This document shows positions 26,088-40,400 of a stretch of DNA of 64,000 bases, piece after piece (position 1 is the stretch's first letter; each line of letters begins with the position of its first letter). Both the position numbers and the translations under genes were made by a program. The DNA comes from Ephydatia muelleri (lineage: Eukaryota; Porifera; Demospongiae; Spongillida; Spongillidae): assembly GCA_013339895.1 (NCBI GenBank), contig JABACO010000008.1, positions 4,396,372-4,460,371 on the forward strand, written 5' to 3'. The notes below the pieces were generated by a model that worked only from the letters and a program-made list of their open reading frames with translations, ran no database searches and was not told the origin of the DNA.

Positions 26088-27314
26088 GTTGCACTCCTTT
26101 CAGTGCTAGAGAGCTACTTGCCCCAAGGCACTCTCATCTATCCCTTTCTTGTGCTTCTGGCCTTCAATATCTTGTTCACACTCGTCTCTGCAATAGTGAC
26201 AGTGATAGAGGTATGAGGCATGTGTGTGCATACATGTATGTGTGTGTGCATATGTGCATGTGTGTGTGCATGTGTGCATGTGTGCATGTGTGCATGTGTG
26301 TGTGCATATGTGCATGTGTGTGTGCATATGTGTGTGTGCATGTGTGTGCATATGTGCATGTGTGTGTGCATATGTGCATGTGTGTGCATGTATGTGTGCA
26401 TGTGTGTGTGCATATGTGCATGTGTGTGTGCATGTGTGCATGTGTGTGTGCATGTGTGTCATATGTGCATGTGTGTGTGCATGTGTGTCATATGTGCATG
26501 TGTGCACAGTTCATTGCTGCCATGCACAGACATGTATTTGTCTTCTTTATCTACATATGTACACTGAGCATGCATTTTTTCCCCAGCATGTTTGTGATGT
26601 GTCTGTGTAGTCTATGTTTATGTGCGTTGATTGTACTGTGCAAGTGTACATCTACATTGGGGTTAGTTAGTGATCTTACATGCATATCTGAGGCCTCTCC
26701 ATTTGTAGCCAGTTTGGTGTGTACTAAACTGTCAATATTGATGTCTGATTAATCAACTAATTTCATTACAATTTATTCTATGGCTTGGTCTAAACCACAA
26801 TTACAGATAATCACAGCATGTCATCCTCCCTCACCTCTCACATCAGCACACCCTCACCTCTCACACCAGCACACCCTCACCTCTCACACCAGCACACCCT
26901 CACCTCTCATACCAGCACACCCTCACCTCTCACACCAGCACACCCTCACCTCTCACACCAGCACACCTCACCTCTAACACCAGCACACCCTCACCTCTCA
27001 CACCAGCACCCTCATATTACCTATGATATATGAAATACCCATCTTTAAGTTACGATGGGGACCTAATAACCATTCCTAGTTTATGAGAGCACCTCTTCCA
27101 GACATTCATATTATTGCTGTAAGAAGTACGTGTACTACATGTAGGTATGTGCTTAGCTAGTCTGGGTAACTTCAGGGCTGCCTTGTCACATTCATTAGCC
27201 AATGTCTGGTGGGAGTGGTGTGCCTGAGATCAAATGCTACCTAAATGGAGTTAAGGTGAGCCATACATGTGTGTGTTTGTTGTGTTGTGTTGTGTTGTAT
27301 TGTGTTGTGTTGTG

Positions 27315-27384
<70 letters not shown>

Positions 27385-30300
27385 ACAATGAATGCATGTG
27401 GTGTTCCTTCATCAGATACCACGTGTGGCAAGGGTTGGCACTCTGTTCTCAAAGGCAATTGGCGTCTTGTTCAGTGTATCTGCAGGTACTATACATGACT
27501 GGTCATGTGACTGGTCATGTGACTGGTCATGTGACTGGTCATGAGACTGGTCATGTGACTGGGTCATGTGACTTACTATTGTTGGAGTATGTGAGTCCCA
27601 TCGTCTTGCATTGCATAGGATTCTTCGTGGGACAGGAGGGACCTATGGTCTACATTGGATCAGTTATTGGAGCAGGATTACCCCAGGTCTGTGCCTGTGT
27701 GTGTGACTCGCAGTGTTCTCCCTAGCTAGTCTTCTAGCATGGTGCAGTTCCTTGCCCTTTTCATGAGTGCCTTGTCATTGCATTGAGGCATCTTGCTTCT
27801 ATTTTTGAGCGGGTGCCCGCATTGTATTCATTTTGTAACCACACTGGTTGGAATCCATTTCTGACCAACTCACGTGTGATTAACTGTGACATGATTGTGT
27901 AGGAGGTACATGTAATCATTTGGGCATTGATATAGGATGTGTCACGTGTTCTGTGATGGGTGGACATGGGACTGCCCCTTAGTGGGTAGGGTGTGACCTC
28001 ATGACACTGTAGTCTAGAACTAAAGGTCTTGATTGGCGCTTCACGAGAATGAAATCCATTACTTTTGTACATCTTCCGTTGAGAGGTTGAAGCTTTTGGT
28101 AGGGATTTGGTGCTATTAATTTGCTATGCTCTAAATGTGCTGCATGATATAGAAACATACGGTAGATGTTGATGTGTGTGCATGGTCTCATACATGTACA
28201 TGTGTGTGCATGGTCTCATACATGTACATGTGTGTGCATGGTCTCATACATGCACATATGCCCACCACAGTTTGCATTCCCATGGAACCATAAATGGAGG
28301 GGGGGGGGGGGGAGGGGCTTTAATTAAATCAACATTGGGGGCTTTTGGGCTTTTTCATGCAGTTTGTTGTGATCTGCTGTGAATGCTAATCACACTGGGA
28401 TCATGGATCAAAATCCACTGCTGGGAATAGTTACATGTACTGTATGTACATGTACAGTGTACATTAGTATTTTCATATTCATCATCTTCCTGACACAGCT
28501 TCGGAGCTTACTTCCTTGTGTAAAGAAGTTTGTATTTCCTTATCCATACTTCCGACTGGACAGGTGGGTTAGGGGGAGTCGCCCATTGTTCGTTTTGAAT
28601 CACCCCTCTATATTTCCATTTGAAACACACCACAGAGAAAAACGAGACTTTGCATCAAGTGGGGCAGCTGCTGGTGTAGCATGTGAGGATGGAGTGTGTG
28701 GGGTTGGAAGGGGCCCGAGGGAAAAACATTGCGATGAATCGCGTGCCAGCGCGCTTAATGGCATTGAATGGTGATTTAGCGCTACAATTATTGTAGCGTC
28801 ACGTTAATACGCGTTACAAGTTTGGATAACGCGATTCAGCGGCAAAGTTAATTTCGACCTTCGCATGGCGCATGCAAACATGTATGTGTACTGCGTGTTC
28901 AAATGGCGTTTTGGCGTTTGCATTGGACGGTCAACAGACTGAGACTGACACCAGAGACACAGCCTGTAGAAAATACTACGCTAACTGTCTTCACAGGCCC
29001 CGGGACGCTGTGTTCAAATGAGTGTGGCTTCGTCAAGTGAGGGAACATACATAGCGATTTAAACCATCAGATGGGATGGTCGTAGACAGCCACCACCTGT
29101 GGATCGAGGGCAGTCGTCTTCATGGGGGAGGGCCTGTTCAAATGGGCGTGGTTCCATCACGTGAGTCATGTGTAGGGGTTTAAATTTTACTCGTAGCATC
29201 ATCAGAACTTTGGCTGGGATGGTCAGCATCAGCAGGGTAGACTCAAATACAGACACATCCTGTGGATGACAGTCCTCTTCATGGGAGGGCGTGTTCGAAT
29301 GGGCGTGGTTCGTGGTTCCATCACGTGAGTCATGTGTAGTAGTTTAAATTTGAAATTTTACGTGTACCATCCATCAGAACTTTGGATGGGATGGTGTGTA
29401 GACTCTAAGACTGACACAACCTATGGAAGACTGTCGTCTTCATGGGAGGGCGTGTTCGAATGGGCGTGGTTCCATCACGTGAGTCATGTGTAGGGGTTTA
29501 AATTTGAAAATTTACGTGTACCATCCATCAGAACTTTGGATGGGATGGTGTGTAGACTCTAAGACTGACACAACCTATGGAGGACTGTCGTCTTCATGGG
29601 AGGGCGTGTTCGAATGGGCGTGGATCCATCACGTGAGTCATGTGTAGTAGTTTAAATTTTACTTGTACCATCCATCAGAACTTTGGATGGGATGGTGTGT
29701 AGACTCTAAGACTGACACAACCTATGGAGGACTGTCGTCTTCATGGGAGGGCGTGTTCGAATGGGCGTGGTTCCATCACGTGAGTCATGTGTAGGGGTTT
29801 AAATTTGAAATTTTACTTGTACCATCCATCAGAACTTTGGATGGGATGGTGTGTAGACTCTAAGACTGACACAACCTGTGGAGGACCGTCGTCTTCATGG
29901 GAGGGTGTGTTCGAATGGGCATGGTTCCATTACGTGAGTCATGTGTAGGGGTTAAAATTAAATTAGAAATTTTACTTGTACCATCCATCAGAATTTTGGA
30001 TGGGATGATGAGTAGACTCTAAGACTGATGCAATCTATGGAGGACCGTCGTCTTTATGGGAGGGCGTGTTCGAATGGGCGTGGTTCCATCACGTGAGTCA
30101 TGTGTAAGGGTTAAAATTACAAATTTTACTCCTACAATCCATCAGAACTTTGGATGGGATGGTGAGTAGACTCTAAGACTGACGCAATCTATGGAGGACT
30201 GTCGTTTTCATGGGAGGGCGTGTTCGAATGGGCGTGGTTCCATCACGTGAGTCATGTGTAGGGGGTTAAATTTGAAATTTTACGTGTACCATCCATCAGA

Positions 30301-31842
30301 ACTTTGGATGGGATGGTGTGTAGACTCTAAGACTGACACAACCTATGGAGGACCGTCGTCTTCATGGGAGGGCGTGTTCGAATGGGCGTGGTTTTATCAC
30401 GTGAGTCATGTGTAGGGGTTAAAATTACAAATTTTACTCCTACAATCCATCAGAACTTTGGATGGGACTGACGCAATCTATGGAGGACTGTCGTTTTCAT
30501 GGGAGTTTGTGTTCAAATGGGTGTGGCAGTGTTCAATTGTTGTACTATTGTGTTGAATGTAAATCAATATTTATTAAAGGCTACAGTCAGCTTGCTTTAT
30601 AATGTTGGTGCTTTAAAATAGAAATAGGATCCTAGAAGTTATTCATGTGGATGAATATTATATACAGCTGGTATGTGGTTATCAAACAGCTGGATCTGAA
30701 AGAACTGCCATGTATTGAATTTACTCTTCCCAGGTTAATGTATTCACAATTGATGTGTGTATTGTGCTCTTGCCAAGCTCTTGTGTACAAAGTTAGATGG
30801 CTTAATAGATGTATGTAAAATGTTTTTACCGAATTGCTTATTTCAATCGCTTGTTTTGCATCAGCCAAAATTGATAAGTGGCTTCTAGTTGTTGCTGATG
30901 GATCATAGGGCCAGCACATACTGCACTCTAAATATTGACCTTGAATGGTACAAGTATTGCAACCGAAGTATCCATTGTATTGGACAGAGTTTGCAACCTT
31001 TGCCTTGGCTGGCAAATCCGCTGTGCATAACAGTATCATAGCTTTTGAGGTCATTGTTCCTCCAGGTGTTTGAGCTTGTATTCCTGTTATGAAATGGCAC
31101 ATATTTGAACCAATCTATTGTAATGCTCTTACTGTTCTGATTCAAGCTGTTAAACTTCTCTATTAAAGGCTTGAGCAGTGTCGTCATTGTAGGTTTTTCT
31201 TTGGAAAATCATATTCCACCAAGCAATACATGTTGTTTTGAAAACCTGTCGTAAACATTGAAAAGTTAATACATTCAGTTCAATACTAGATAGTACCTCA
31301 ATTTTGGTATACTGAGCCATACAGGCCAAATTTAATATAAGCTGCAGAGGATTTAAATACTGCCACTCCATCGGTATTAATTGTAAATGAAATGTTTGCT
31401 GGATATGCAGATGAAAGGAAACCACCAGGTAGTGAATGCTTTTTGTACTGCTCGCCATCACATATATATCAGTTATGCAATCTTCTAAAAATTATACTGG
31501 GAACGGCACAGCATTAAACTTTCCAGTACCTATCGAGAAGTTTCTTGAATCGAGTCTTCGTTCTTGCAGGAATGTCATCTTCCGTTCCGCTTTGCAGAAA
31601 CTCTCTCTTTCGTTTGCCCCGAACGGCTGGATTCATATAGCATCCGCTTTGATAAATTTAAATTTAAATTTAAATGTGTCGACCTATCGGATTGGTGTGA
31701 TTTCTTGAGTGAACAGCAGCTGTCAATCTTCAATTATAGCACACTTCCACGCTTTCGCAACACAGATATGACATCAAGAAAGTAACAAAGATTACAGCGA
31801 CCTGGACTCGTAAGACCATTGTAGACCATCGTTGTGCCCCCG

Positions 31843-31875
<33 letters not shown>

Positions 31876-34800
31876 TGGATCCGCTACTGTAGAGTGTACA
31901 GTATCGTTTTCGCAAAGTGCTATAACTATTAATTATGTATATAGCCGCTTTGGATATCATACTTTTAATCCGCAACTTCTTTTCATAGCTTCTACTCACG
32001 CGCTCGTACACTTTTTGTCTGACGACACTATTGTGAAAGTGCCTTTGAAGAGAAGTGTTGAGGAGTCAACTGTCTCGTCAAATGGACTGACGGAGTGCAA
32101 TATGAGGCTACTGTTAAAGCAATAGGTAAGCAGCAAACATTCGCTAAGCAACCGCGCCTACATTCTTGTGTGTATTACAATGTAGGGTCAGCTGAGAAGA
32201 TGCAGTCCATCCAAGACAAGATGATGCTAAGCGGAAGTGACGAAAGTGACAGGGATGAGGAAGATGCAGAGTGGAAAGCAACACAGGGTAAAGAAACAGA
32301 CACTGTTGTAGTTGAGGAAGACGACGTAGCAACAGAGGTATGTGTATATTAGCTTTCTACAAGCACGTGCCTTAACTATCTGTTTTATATAGGGTGCTGC
32401 AAGAAAAAGACCGAAAGCTGCAGCACCAAAAAAATCTGCTTTAAAAGCGGAAGCGAGCCGGATGAACCAGGAACTCATGAAGGTACATGTAGGAGTTTTG
32501 GTTTTAACGTTATTGACGTTTCTTCGTACAGCAGGTACCTCTGCTAGCAACTCCAGGCCTTGACAAGGACAGCTGCACAGACGCAAGTTTCAAGGCAACT
32601 GTTCTGGAGGTAGCAATTTTGTATGTTGATATAAAACATTGCTAACTGTCCTGATTGTCAGAAATTGAGCAGTATAGAAGAGTTTTTGAGAGTTCATTTT
32701 CAACATGAGGATAGAAAGGTACATTTCGTGCAAGAATGCATGAGGTACAGTGAGTGTGTCAATGCACATTTCTTATTATGTTCAACAGAAAGCTACGTGT
32801 TCTTATTCTGAAACCTCAATTGGCCTCTACAATTCAAGATCGCCTGTGGCATCAGCCTCAAGCAGCCTCTACAATTCGAGGTCGCCTGTGGCATCAATCC
32901 CACCAAACAGTTCACAGGCTATAACAAGTCCAGAAGGTAGAAAAGAATAATTAATTACCGATCACTCATGTGATTTCATCTGTCATGCAGCTAAACCAAC
33001 CACTGTGGTTGAAGAAGATAAAGGTGAATTATACTTGTACATTTAATACATTACAATTTGCATGCGTGGATTACAGGAGGATGCTGGCTGGGGAATCCAC
33101 ATTCCCATGTGCAAGAAATGAAAAAGGTCTGGATCCCAAAAGGTGAAACGAATAAAGTATCGATGGCAGAGGCCATATCTACTGATCCCGCCCGTCTGGC
33201 TGTAAATCTGCTGACGGTATTCTTCTGTAAAGAAGAGCCGGGCTCTGGGAACTGCACGCCAGCCCCAGGCAGACAGCTACTCAATCCTGCCATTATCCAA
33301 GGCATTCGATGTAAGCAATTGATACTTGAATAATGCATTATAATTCATTTAATACACAATTACAGTACACGTTAATTACAAGTATCCAGCTGATTCGGAT
33401 GAAGAAAAGGCAAGATGGAAAATATTACTTCACATCAATTTGAATTCAAAGTGTCGCAATGCTAGAGCCAGTCTACTGAGTGCCTCGGATCCGCCGGATT
33501 AGACAGCATTCCCGACAGCAGCAAACATGTGGACACTTCAGCTTGAATGTTGTGTGTATGCTTGCAGACCTGAATGAAATTTGAAACAACACACGGTTAA
33601 TATTATCTAAACTCATATTAAAGTAATTATTAATAAATGCAGCGCAAATCGCAATCCCACGTGATAAATCGCGCTAACAACGCAATCGCGTCACGAACAG
33701 CGCGATAAATGTAAGTGCGATTAATCGCTTAACGCGCTGCCAGAGGCCATTCTGACGTGTAATAGCGCGATTAAGCGCGCTAGCCATGCACAGGGCATTA
33801 ACGTAAATCGCGATGTAACGTTAGCGCCTCTTGCGCGATTAAGCGTGGTTTATCACGATTTTTTTCCCTCGGGGGGGGTCTACAGCTGAATTGGTCTCCA
33901 CGGTACATGTATGTATACATATCCTGGTGGATACTGACATGGACTGTACCTACAGAGATGTACATGTACTGCAGTGTATGGTGCACCGATCTGTTTGAAA
34001 GTTTGGGATGGGTGTCGTTGGAAAGTAATTCTGATTTGGTGAATTGCATGTTGCTACACAATTTGTGTAGCAGGAGATGCTTATTAGTGCTCATCCTCTG
34101 TTATTGCAATTTACATGATTTCGACAGCCGCCTTTGGTGCTCCAATTGGAGGCACTCTGTTCAGCTTGGAGGAGGGGTCCTCATTCTGGAACCAGGGACT
34201 CACCTGGAGGACGGTATGTGAAGAGACTGCCCTGCTGCAGCTGTACAGACGCATGCACATATAAGTATGTGCTAGTAATGCCCGTGTGCTGGTGCCAATG
34301 TGCTGGTGTCCATGTGCTGGTGCCAATGTGCAAGTTGGTGCCCATGTGCTAGTGGTGCCTATGGCAGGGGCATCTTGAGTGATCATGTGACCTTCATTTT
34401 CAGCTGTTCTGTTCATTCTGTGCTACTTTCACCTTCAATATACTGCTGTCTGCTACAGCGAGTTCAGAAGGCTTCAACAGCAGGCCTGGTCAGGTCAACT
34501 TTGGCAGCTTCCAGGTAATGGTCTCACTGGAGTAGTGTGGGAACTTAATAATTATTAGTTAGCGTGTGACACTGATTAGTGCACCAGCTTATGTGATGAG
34601 TGACTGAAAGGGAGGGGGGAGGAGGGAGGGGAAGGAGGTATGGGGAAGGGGGGATGATGCGTGGCATTGGGATGAAGAAAGTGGGCGTGGCACAAGAGTG
34701 CAATATTACTATCCAGATTCCAGATTCCGCTTTAAATTAGAGTGGATTTCGGAATCCGAATAATCCGGAATTTATGATACATGCTGCATGTACTAAAGAA

Positions 34801-37406
34801 TTACATGATACGCATACATACCCAACATTGCAATGAACATTTATTTCCAAGCTCGATTGCTGCCAAGAAATGTTGACCAGCAGTCAATTGTTGTGGCTAC
34901 CAACTCTTTCAACAACCCCTTTAGACATCGATGGTTCCCCATCAATCAATTCGCTCACTAAAACATTATCTTTTCTTGTCAGCCCCCATGTATTGCTCTC
35001 ACTACACTTACCGAGGCGCACAGGTCTACAGCCAATTCTCTCTTCCACCATCGTCAGTGTCAACGTCCCATTTGCAAAGCACAAAATCACTTGTCTGGAA
35101 CTCTCTTTTCATCCGCCATTTTGGTTTTAAAGTAAAAAGTTTTAATGGTTACCAATTATCCAAATAATCCGGATTTGAAAATGTCGGATACCGGATTCTG
35201 GATTATGGAGAAAAAAAGTCGGTTTCCAAATAATCCGTAGTTTTACAACTATCCGGATACACACCCTAGTGCAGTCTGATGAATGGTTACTTGTTCATAT
35301 CTGGAAAGTCTACCATACATGTACATGTAGTTTAAGACATTAGGTAAATTTTTCCTCATACATGTATTTCATGCTGTTTTGTTGCGAACTTCACCTGTGT
35401 CTTCACATGCTGAATGGAGTAGCTCCACATCGGTACTAGTTATGAATACTTTTTGCTCAGGTACATGTACGCATGTTGGCCCTCATGACATAATATTTTC
35501 ACAATGACCAATCACGACACTTACAATATGTACAATACTTACAGTATGGCAAACTAGGATTCTGTTGTATGCAGTACTGCATGTATTTGTCCTGCTTGTC
35601 TAAATGTGTATATCTGTACATGTGACATGGCTTATGCATCTGTAACGTTCAAATCCCTTTTACCACTCTCTCCCCTAGGGTATTGCCGGTCATTGGAAAT
35701 ACTATCATCTGGTCATCTTTGCTGCCATTGGTGCTGGTGGAGGGCTCCTGGGAGCTCTGTTCAACAGCCTGAGCAAGAGGATCACCAGACATCGCATGTC
35801 CTATCTGCAGAAGAGGAAGGGAGCCAGGGTGTTCTGGAGGTACGGACCCATGTCAAAGCATGCACGTGCAGATAGTTAGGCTGAAGGAGAATGTCTGTGC
35901 ATGCATGTGTGTGTGTACACTGTTTGTGTGTTTAGTGTATATGTGTGTCTACACTGTGTACATGTGTGTGTGTTGTCTACACTGTGTGTGAGTGTATGTG
36001 TGTGTATATTTGTGTACACGTACATGTGACACTGTGTTGTGTACACTGTCTGTGTATGTGTGTGGGTGTGTGTGGGTGTGTGTGGGTGTGTGTGTGTGTG
36101 TGTGTTTGAGCCATACCTTCATTCATTGGGCCTGGGTGTATGCAGTTGTTGGTATCTGGTAAGTGCACTGGACTTGCTCCCACAGGGTGTTGGAAGCAGT
36201 GCTGGTCATCACCACCACCACCCTCCTGGTGTTCATCTGTGGTGCAGCTCTCTCCACCTGTGTTGACCACACCCCAGCGAGTGTAAGTAGCACCATGTCC
36301 TTATATGGGCATATGTACGTGCATGTGCTCAGAGCGTTGGTGTAGGGCACACCTTCACATGTGCACTGTGTGTTTGTGTACATGTACATGTTGTGTTCAG
36401 GTGCAGTGCGTATGCATATATGTGTACTCTTGGATTGTTGTGCATTGAGATAATGGACACCTGCTGTGGGTCATTTCACATCAAGTCACTCAAGCATTGG
36501 ACTCATGTTCCTCTTCACAAATTATTCAAAAAAATTAACTTGCGTAGTTCACGAGATACAATGCTACAAATTTAATTATGATTATAATATCCCTATCGCA
36601 TTTTATATGTTAGAGGATCATCTTGCATATAAAGGAGTTTAGAAAAAGACAAATGTTCGAATTTATTGGAATGTTAAAAAAAATACTACACTCTACAATC
36701 ATTATATTAGTTAACTACTTAACCACTTCCAGCTAGTAATAATTATGACAGAGAGTTTGAGCTTCAAACGGCAACTTATTTGATTCCAATAAAGTTCACA
36801 TCACCATACCATGCAGGGATTAAGATATAGCTCCCAGTCTATCACAAAAAAATTAAATCTGTAGTGTACTACATGTACATCGTGAACTACAGGAGTTTTT
36901 TCTTTTTAAGACATGGTTTGTTTATATTTGAAGAGGAACAAATATGGGAAGTTGGGACTAATTCTGTAACATAGTGTCCAATGTTTGAGTGACTTGATGT
37001 GAAATAGCAACGCAATGCTGCACATCTTGTGCAGCATTGCGTTGCTATAGGGATAGTGATTGGCACAAGATGTGCAGCATTGCGTTGCTATAGGGATAGT
37101 GATTGGCACAAGATGTGCAGCATTGCGTTGCTATAGGGATAGTGATTGGCACAAGATGTGCAGCACTGCGTTGCTATAGGGATAGTGATTGGCACAAGAT
37201 GTGCAGCATTGCGTTGCTATAGGGATAGTGATTGGCACAAGATGTGTTGGCGGCTCTATAGCATGATGCCCTGGAGAGCTGCTGCTGCTTCCATCAGTGC
37301 AAATGACTTTGTGTGCATTCTGTAGTGCTGTACGTGTACAGTGTACACACATGTACATGTACATGTAGGATCTTCATTCAACGCATACGGATGTACTACC
37401 AAACAC

Positions 37407-37437
<31 letters not shown>

Positions 37438-40400
37438 TGTGCACATTCGCTGTAAAAATCAAAGGCCCGAGATGGCTACATTGTGCACTGTATTGAGTAC
37501 ATTAAATGTGTGTGTGCTCTGTGTACATACATGTACATGTAAGTAGCTTTGCTACAAGCAATTGTGGGACATTACAATTTGCAATATGACTTAACCTGAT
37601 GAGCTAGTTCCTGGGGACACGTTGTTCTGGGCCATGTCATGTACTATGCACTTCAATGAATAGCGTTGGGGATGGCATCCACTGCTCTCCTGTTTCCCTG
37701 CATACAGGTGGCTAGCTCTGACACAGAAGCCAAGATGTTTGAGTTGGAAAGGAATAGCTATTTCTGCCCGTCCGCTGATGACTACAATAGAACTGGCCAA
37801 GATTATGTCAACGATGTAACTACAATTCTGTTCAATTCCCAAGAAGTGGCCACTCAGCTGCTGTTTCACCTTGAGGGTAAGACCAGTAGTGCTGTTTGTT
37901 ATTCTATTTATAGTGCACCCTCCCTGTCCAGATGCTTTCTCTGTTTCCACACTGTGGATAGTGTTTGTTCTCTACTTCTGTGTCTCGTGCTGGACCCTTG
38001 GCACTGCCATATCCAGTGGCCTCTTCATTCCCTGCATCGTCACAGGAGCCCTGTACGGTCGCTTGGTAACAATCTTCTTCGAGTAAGTGGAGGACCCAGA
38101 GTGTGCACAAACCTCTGTGCACCCATAGCCCTTGGGTATTATGGACATACATGTACATGTGTCAGCTGCAGCCATATTGATATCTTAGTGATTGCAACAG
38201 TGAAATTATGATCACAGTGGTTTGATTGTGAACAGTCTTTGTTCTGTGATGTGTGTCGCAGTACATGTGCAATATAATAGCATACTGAATTTGTGGATAC
38301 TAAAGCATCCTGAATCTTTGTTGTGTGTGTGTACTTATCAGTGTATTCACCATCATTCAGTACTGATGTGTGCTTTATACATTGATGTGAAAACAGCACA
38401 GAGCCATCTATGGGAATGAATGTGTGTCAGTGTGTGCATGTACATTTCCATAGGCTGGACATATAGCTGTACTGTACATGTGTGTTGTGCACGTGTTTGA
38501 CCATTCAATGGTCCACTATGGATGCACGGAGTTATTGTGTGATGTCTGGTTCCCTTCCCCACAGGACCTACAACATACCAGTGCTCAGTGCAGCGTTTCG
38601 TGAGGTGTACACAGGCACGTACGCGCTGATAGGGGCTGCATCTTTCCTTGCTGGCGTGATGAGGATGACCCTGAGCCTCACGGTCATCATGGTGGAGGCC
38701 ACACAGCAGGTCACCTATGGCGTACCCATCATGGTCAGCGTCATGGTACGTCTTCGTGCTCTTGTTTGTCCGGACATTGTCTAACGGAGGAGGGACCCAG
38801 GAAATATATTGTTGCTGTAAATGTAATTACATGGCCGTTTCGTTAAATCTAAAGCTATGTAATTGCCACAGCTGGTGTTGCAATGATCTCCAGCCCTCAC
38901 AATTCATGACAATGCAAGTAGTTAAGTACAGTGGGGGGAGGTGTCTATTGCTCATCTTCCTGTTTTATGCACCTCCCATGTGACACCATGACACACCTTT
39001 CATGTGACACCATGGCACACCTCCCATGTGACACCATGGCACACCTCCCATGTGACACCATGGCACACCTCCCATGTGACACCATGACACACCTCCCATG
39101 TGGCACCATGGCACACCTCCCATGTGACACCATGACACACCTCCCATGTGACATCATGGCACACCTCCCATGTGACACCATGACACACCTCCCATGTGGC
39201 ACCATGGCACACCTCCCATGTGACACCATGGCACACCTCCCATGTGACACCATGACACACCTCCCATGTGGCAACATGGCACACCTCCCATGTGACACCA
39301 TGACACACCTCTTGTTATTGCACATGTACGTGTGCACAATTCAAACTTGCGGTGTACCTTCTTTTTCACGACTCTAGGTTGCCAAATGGGTAGGTGACAT
39401 ATTCAATGAAGGCATATATGACATCAGCATTCGTCTGAAGAAGATTCCTTATATGGAGTGGGAATCACCAGAACAAATGGATAGGTCAAATAGCAGTCTC
39501 CTTCCTCCTCCCCCTTCCCCCTCCCCTTCCCCCTTCCCCTCCCCCTCCCTCCTCCCCTCCCCCATTTTATGATCTCATGTGCAGGTATTGTCAACACAGT
39601 GTACTATGTGCTGTGAATTCACTTATGATTTGTTAATGATCTAATCTCCGTGGTGACGTGCATGTACGTACTGGTACAAACTATATTTAGTCTTCTACAT
39701 GTAGTATCATTCATGTATGTGGTATACACATTGGACAATCATGTACTGTATGTCTAATCATCATTGATGTGGTGCTGCTGTGTCTTTCTTGAATTGTGTG
39801 ACACATTATTCAAATGTATTATCTATTATTTTGATGTTTATTTTTAACTTTATTTAATCAATGGAACAATGAGTCAGTGTGAAGTGGCCATGCATTTCCA
39901 GTTACTAGCTGTAATCTTTTGATAATACTGAAGTCATTAAATCATTAACTTGTATTTTTAATTGTGCTGTTATTAAAATCCACTCCTTAGGCTTCATTCT
40001 ACAGTGGACTTGTGCTTTTGTTTATTTTGAAATAACCACACTAGGATCTCACATCATAGTTTCCTCTTCTTGTAACAATTATCGTATTTGTCCAATTTGG
40101 ATGTATTTCCAAAACTGACCCATGACCCACTCCTGCAGGTTATCTGCTGAGGATGTGATGAGCAAGGACCTCAAGTACCTCCCTCTCATCAGCCAGGTGG
40201 GGACCATCGACAACCTCCTCAGGACCACACCCCACAGCGCCTTCCCCATAGCCGAGAGCAGTGTCTCTTCCAACAGCAAGGTGCCTATCCTCTATCGAGG
40301 AAAGAGGCTCATATCAGAGGGATCAGAAGACACATCACTGGAAGTGTCCATTGCCTCTATGTACCAGAGCCAGAGGCCAGTGTCTTCCAAGCATGTACAG

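Larger units (their letters stand above)
28714..33873. mobile_element. 5.16-kb two-gene DNA transposon with CCCGAGGGAAAAA termini
   Basis: The left end reads CCCGAGGGAAAAA at 28714 and the right end is its inverted copy ending at 33873. Both subterminal zones (about 28.73-28.87 and 33.64-33.86 kb) are crowded with GCG/CGCGATTAA-type words, like the subterminal repeats of CACTA elements. Inside: a tandem array (28985-30530), a decayed minus-strand transposase with tnp2-like motifs (30740-31460) and a divergent plus-strand multi-exon gene (31989-33502). The flanks are G-rich on both sides, so the target duplication cannot be defined. It lies in CLCN6 intron 10, the only intron this long. Confidence 0.8.

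Noticed and set aside
29030-30530. CRISPR-like regular repeats
   Set aside because: Units are contiguous satellite repeats without unique spacers or cas genes, in an animal genome.
38931-39377. Repetitive Cys/His/Met-rich frames on both strands
   Set aside because: Product of a 24-bp intronic minisatellite inside the CLCN6-like gene.
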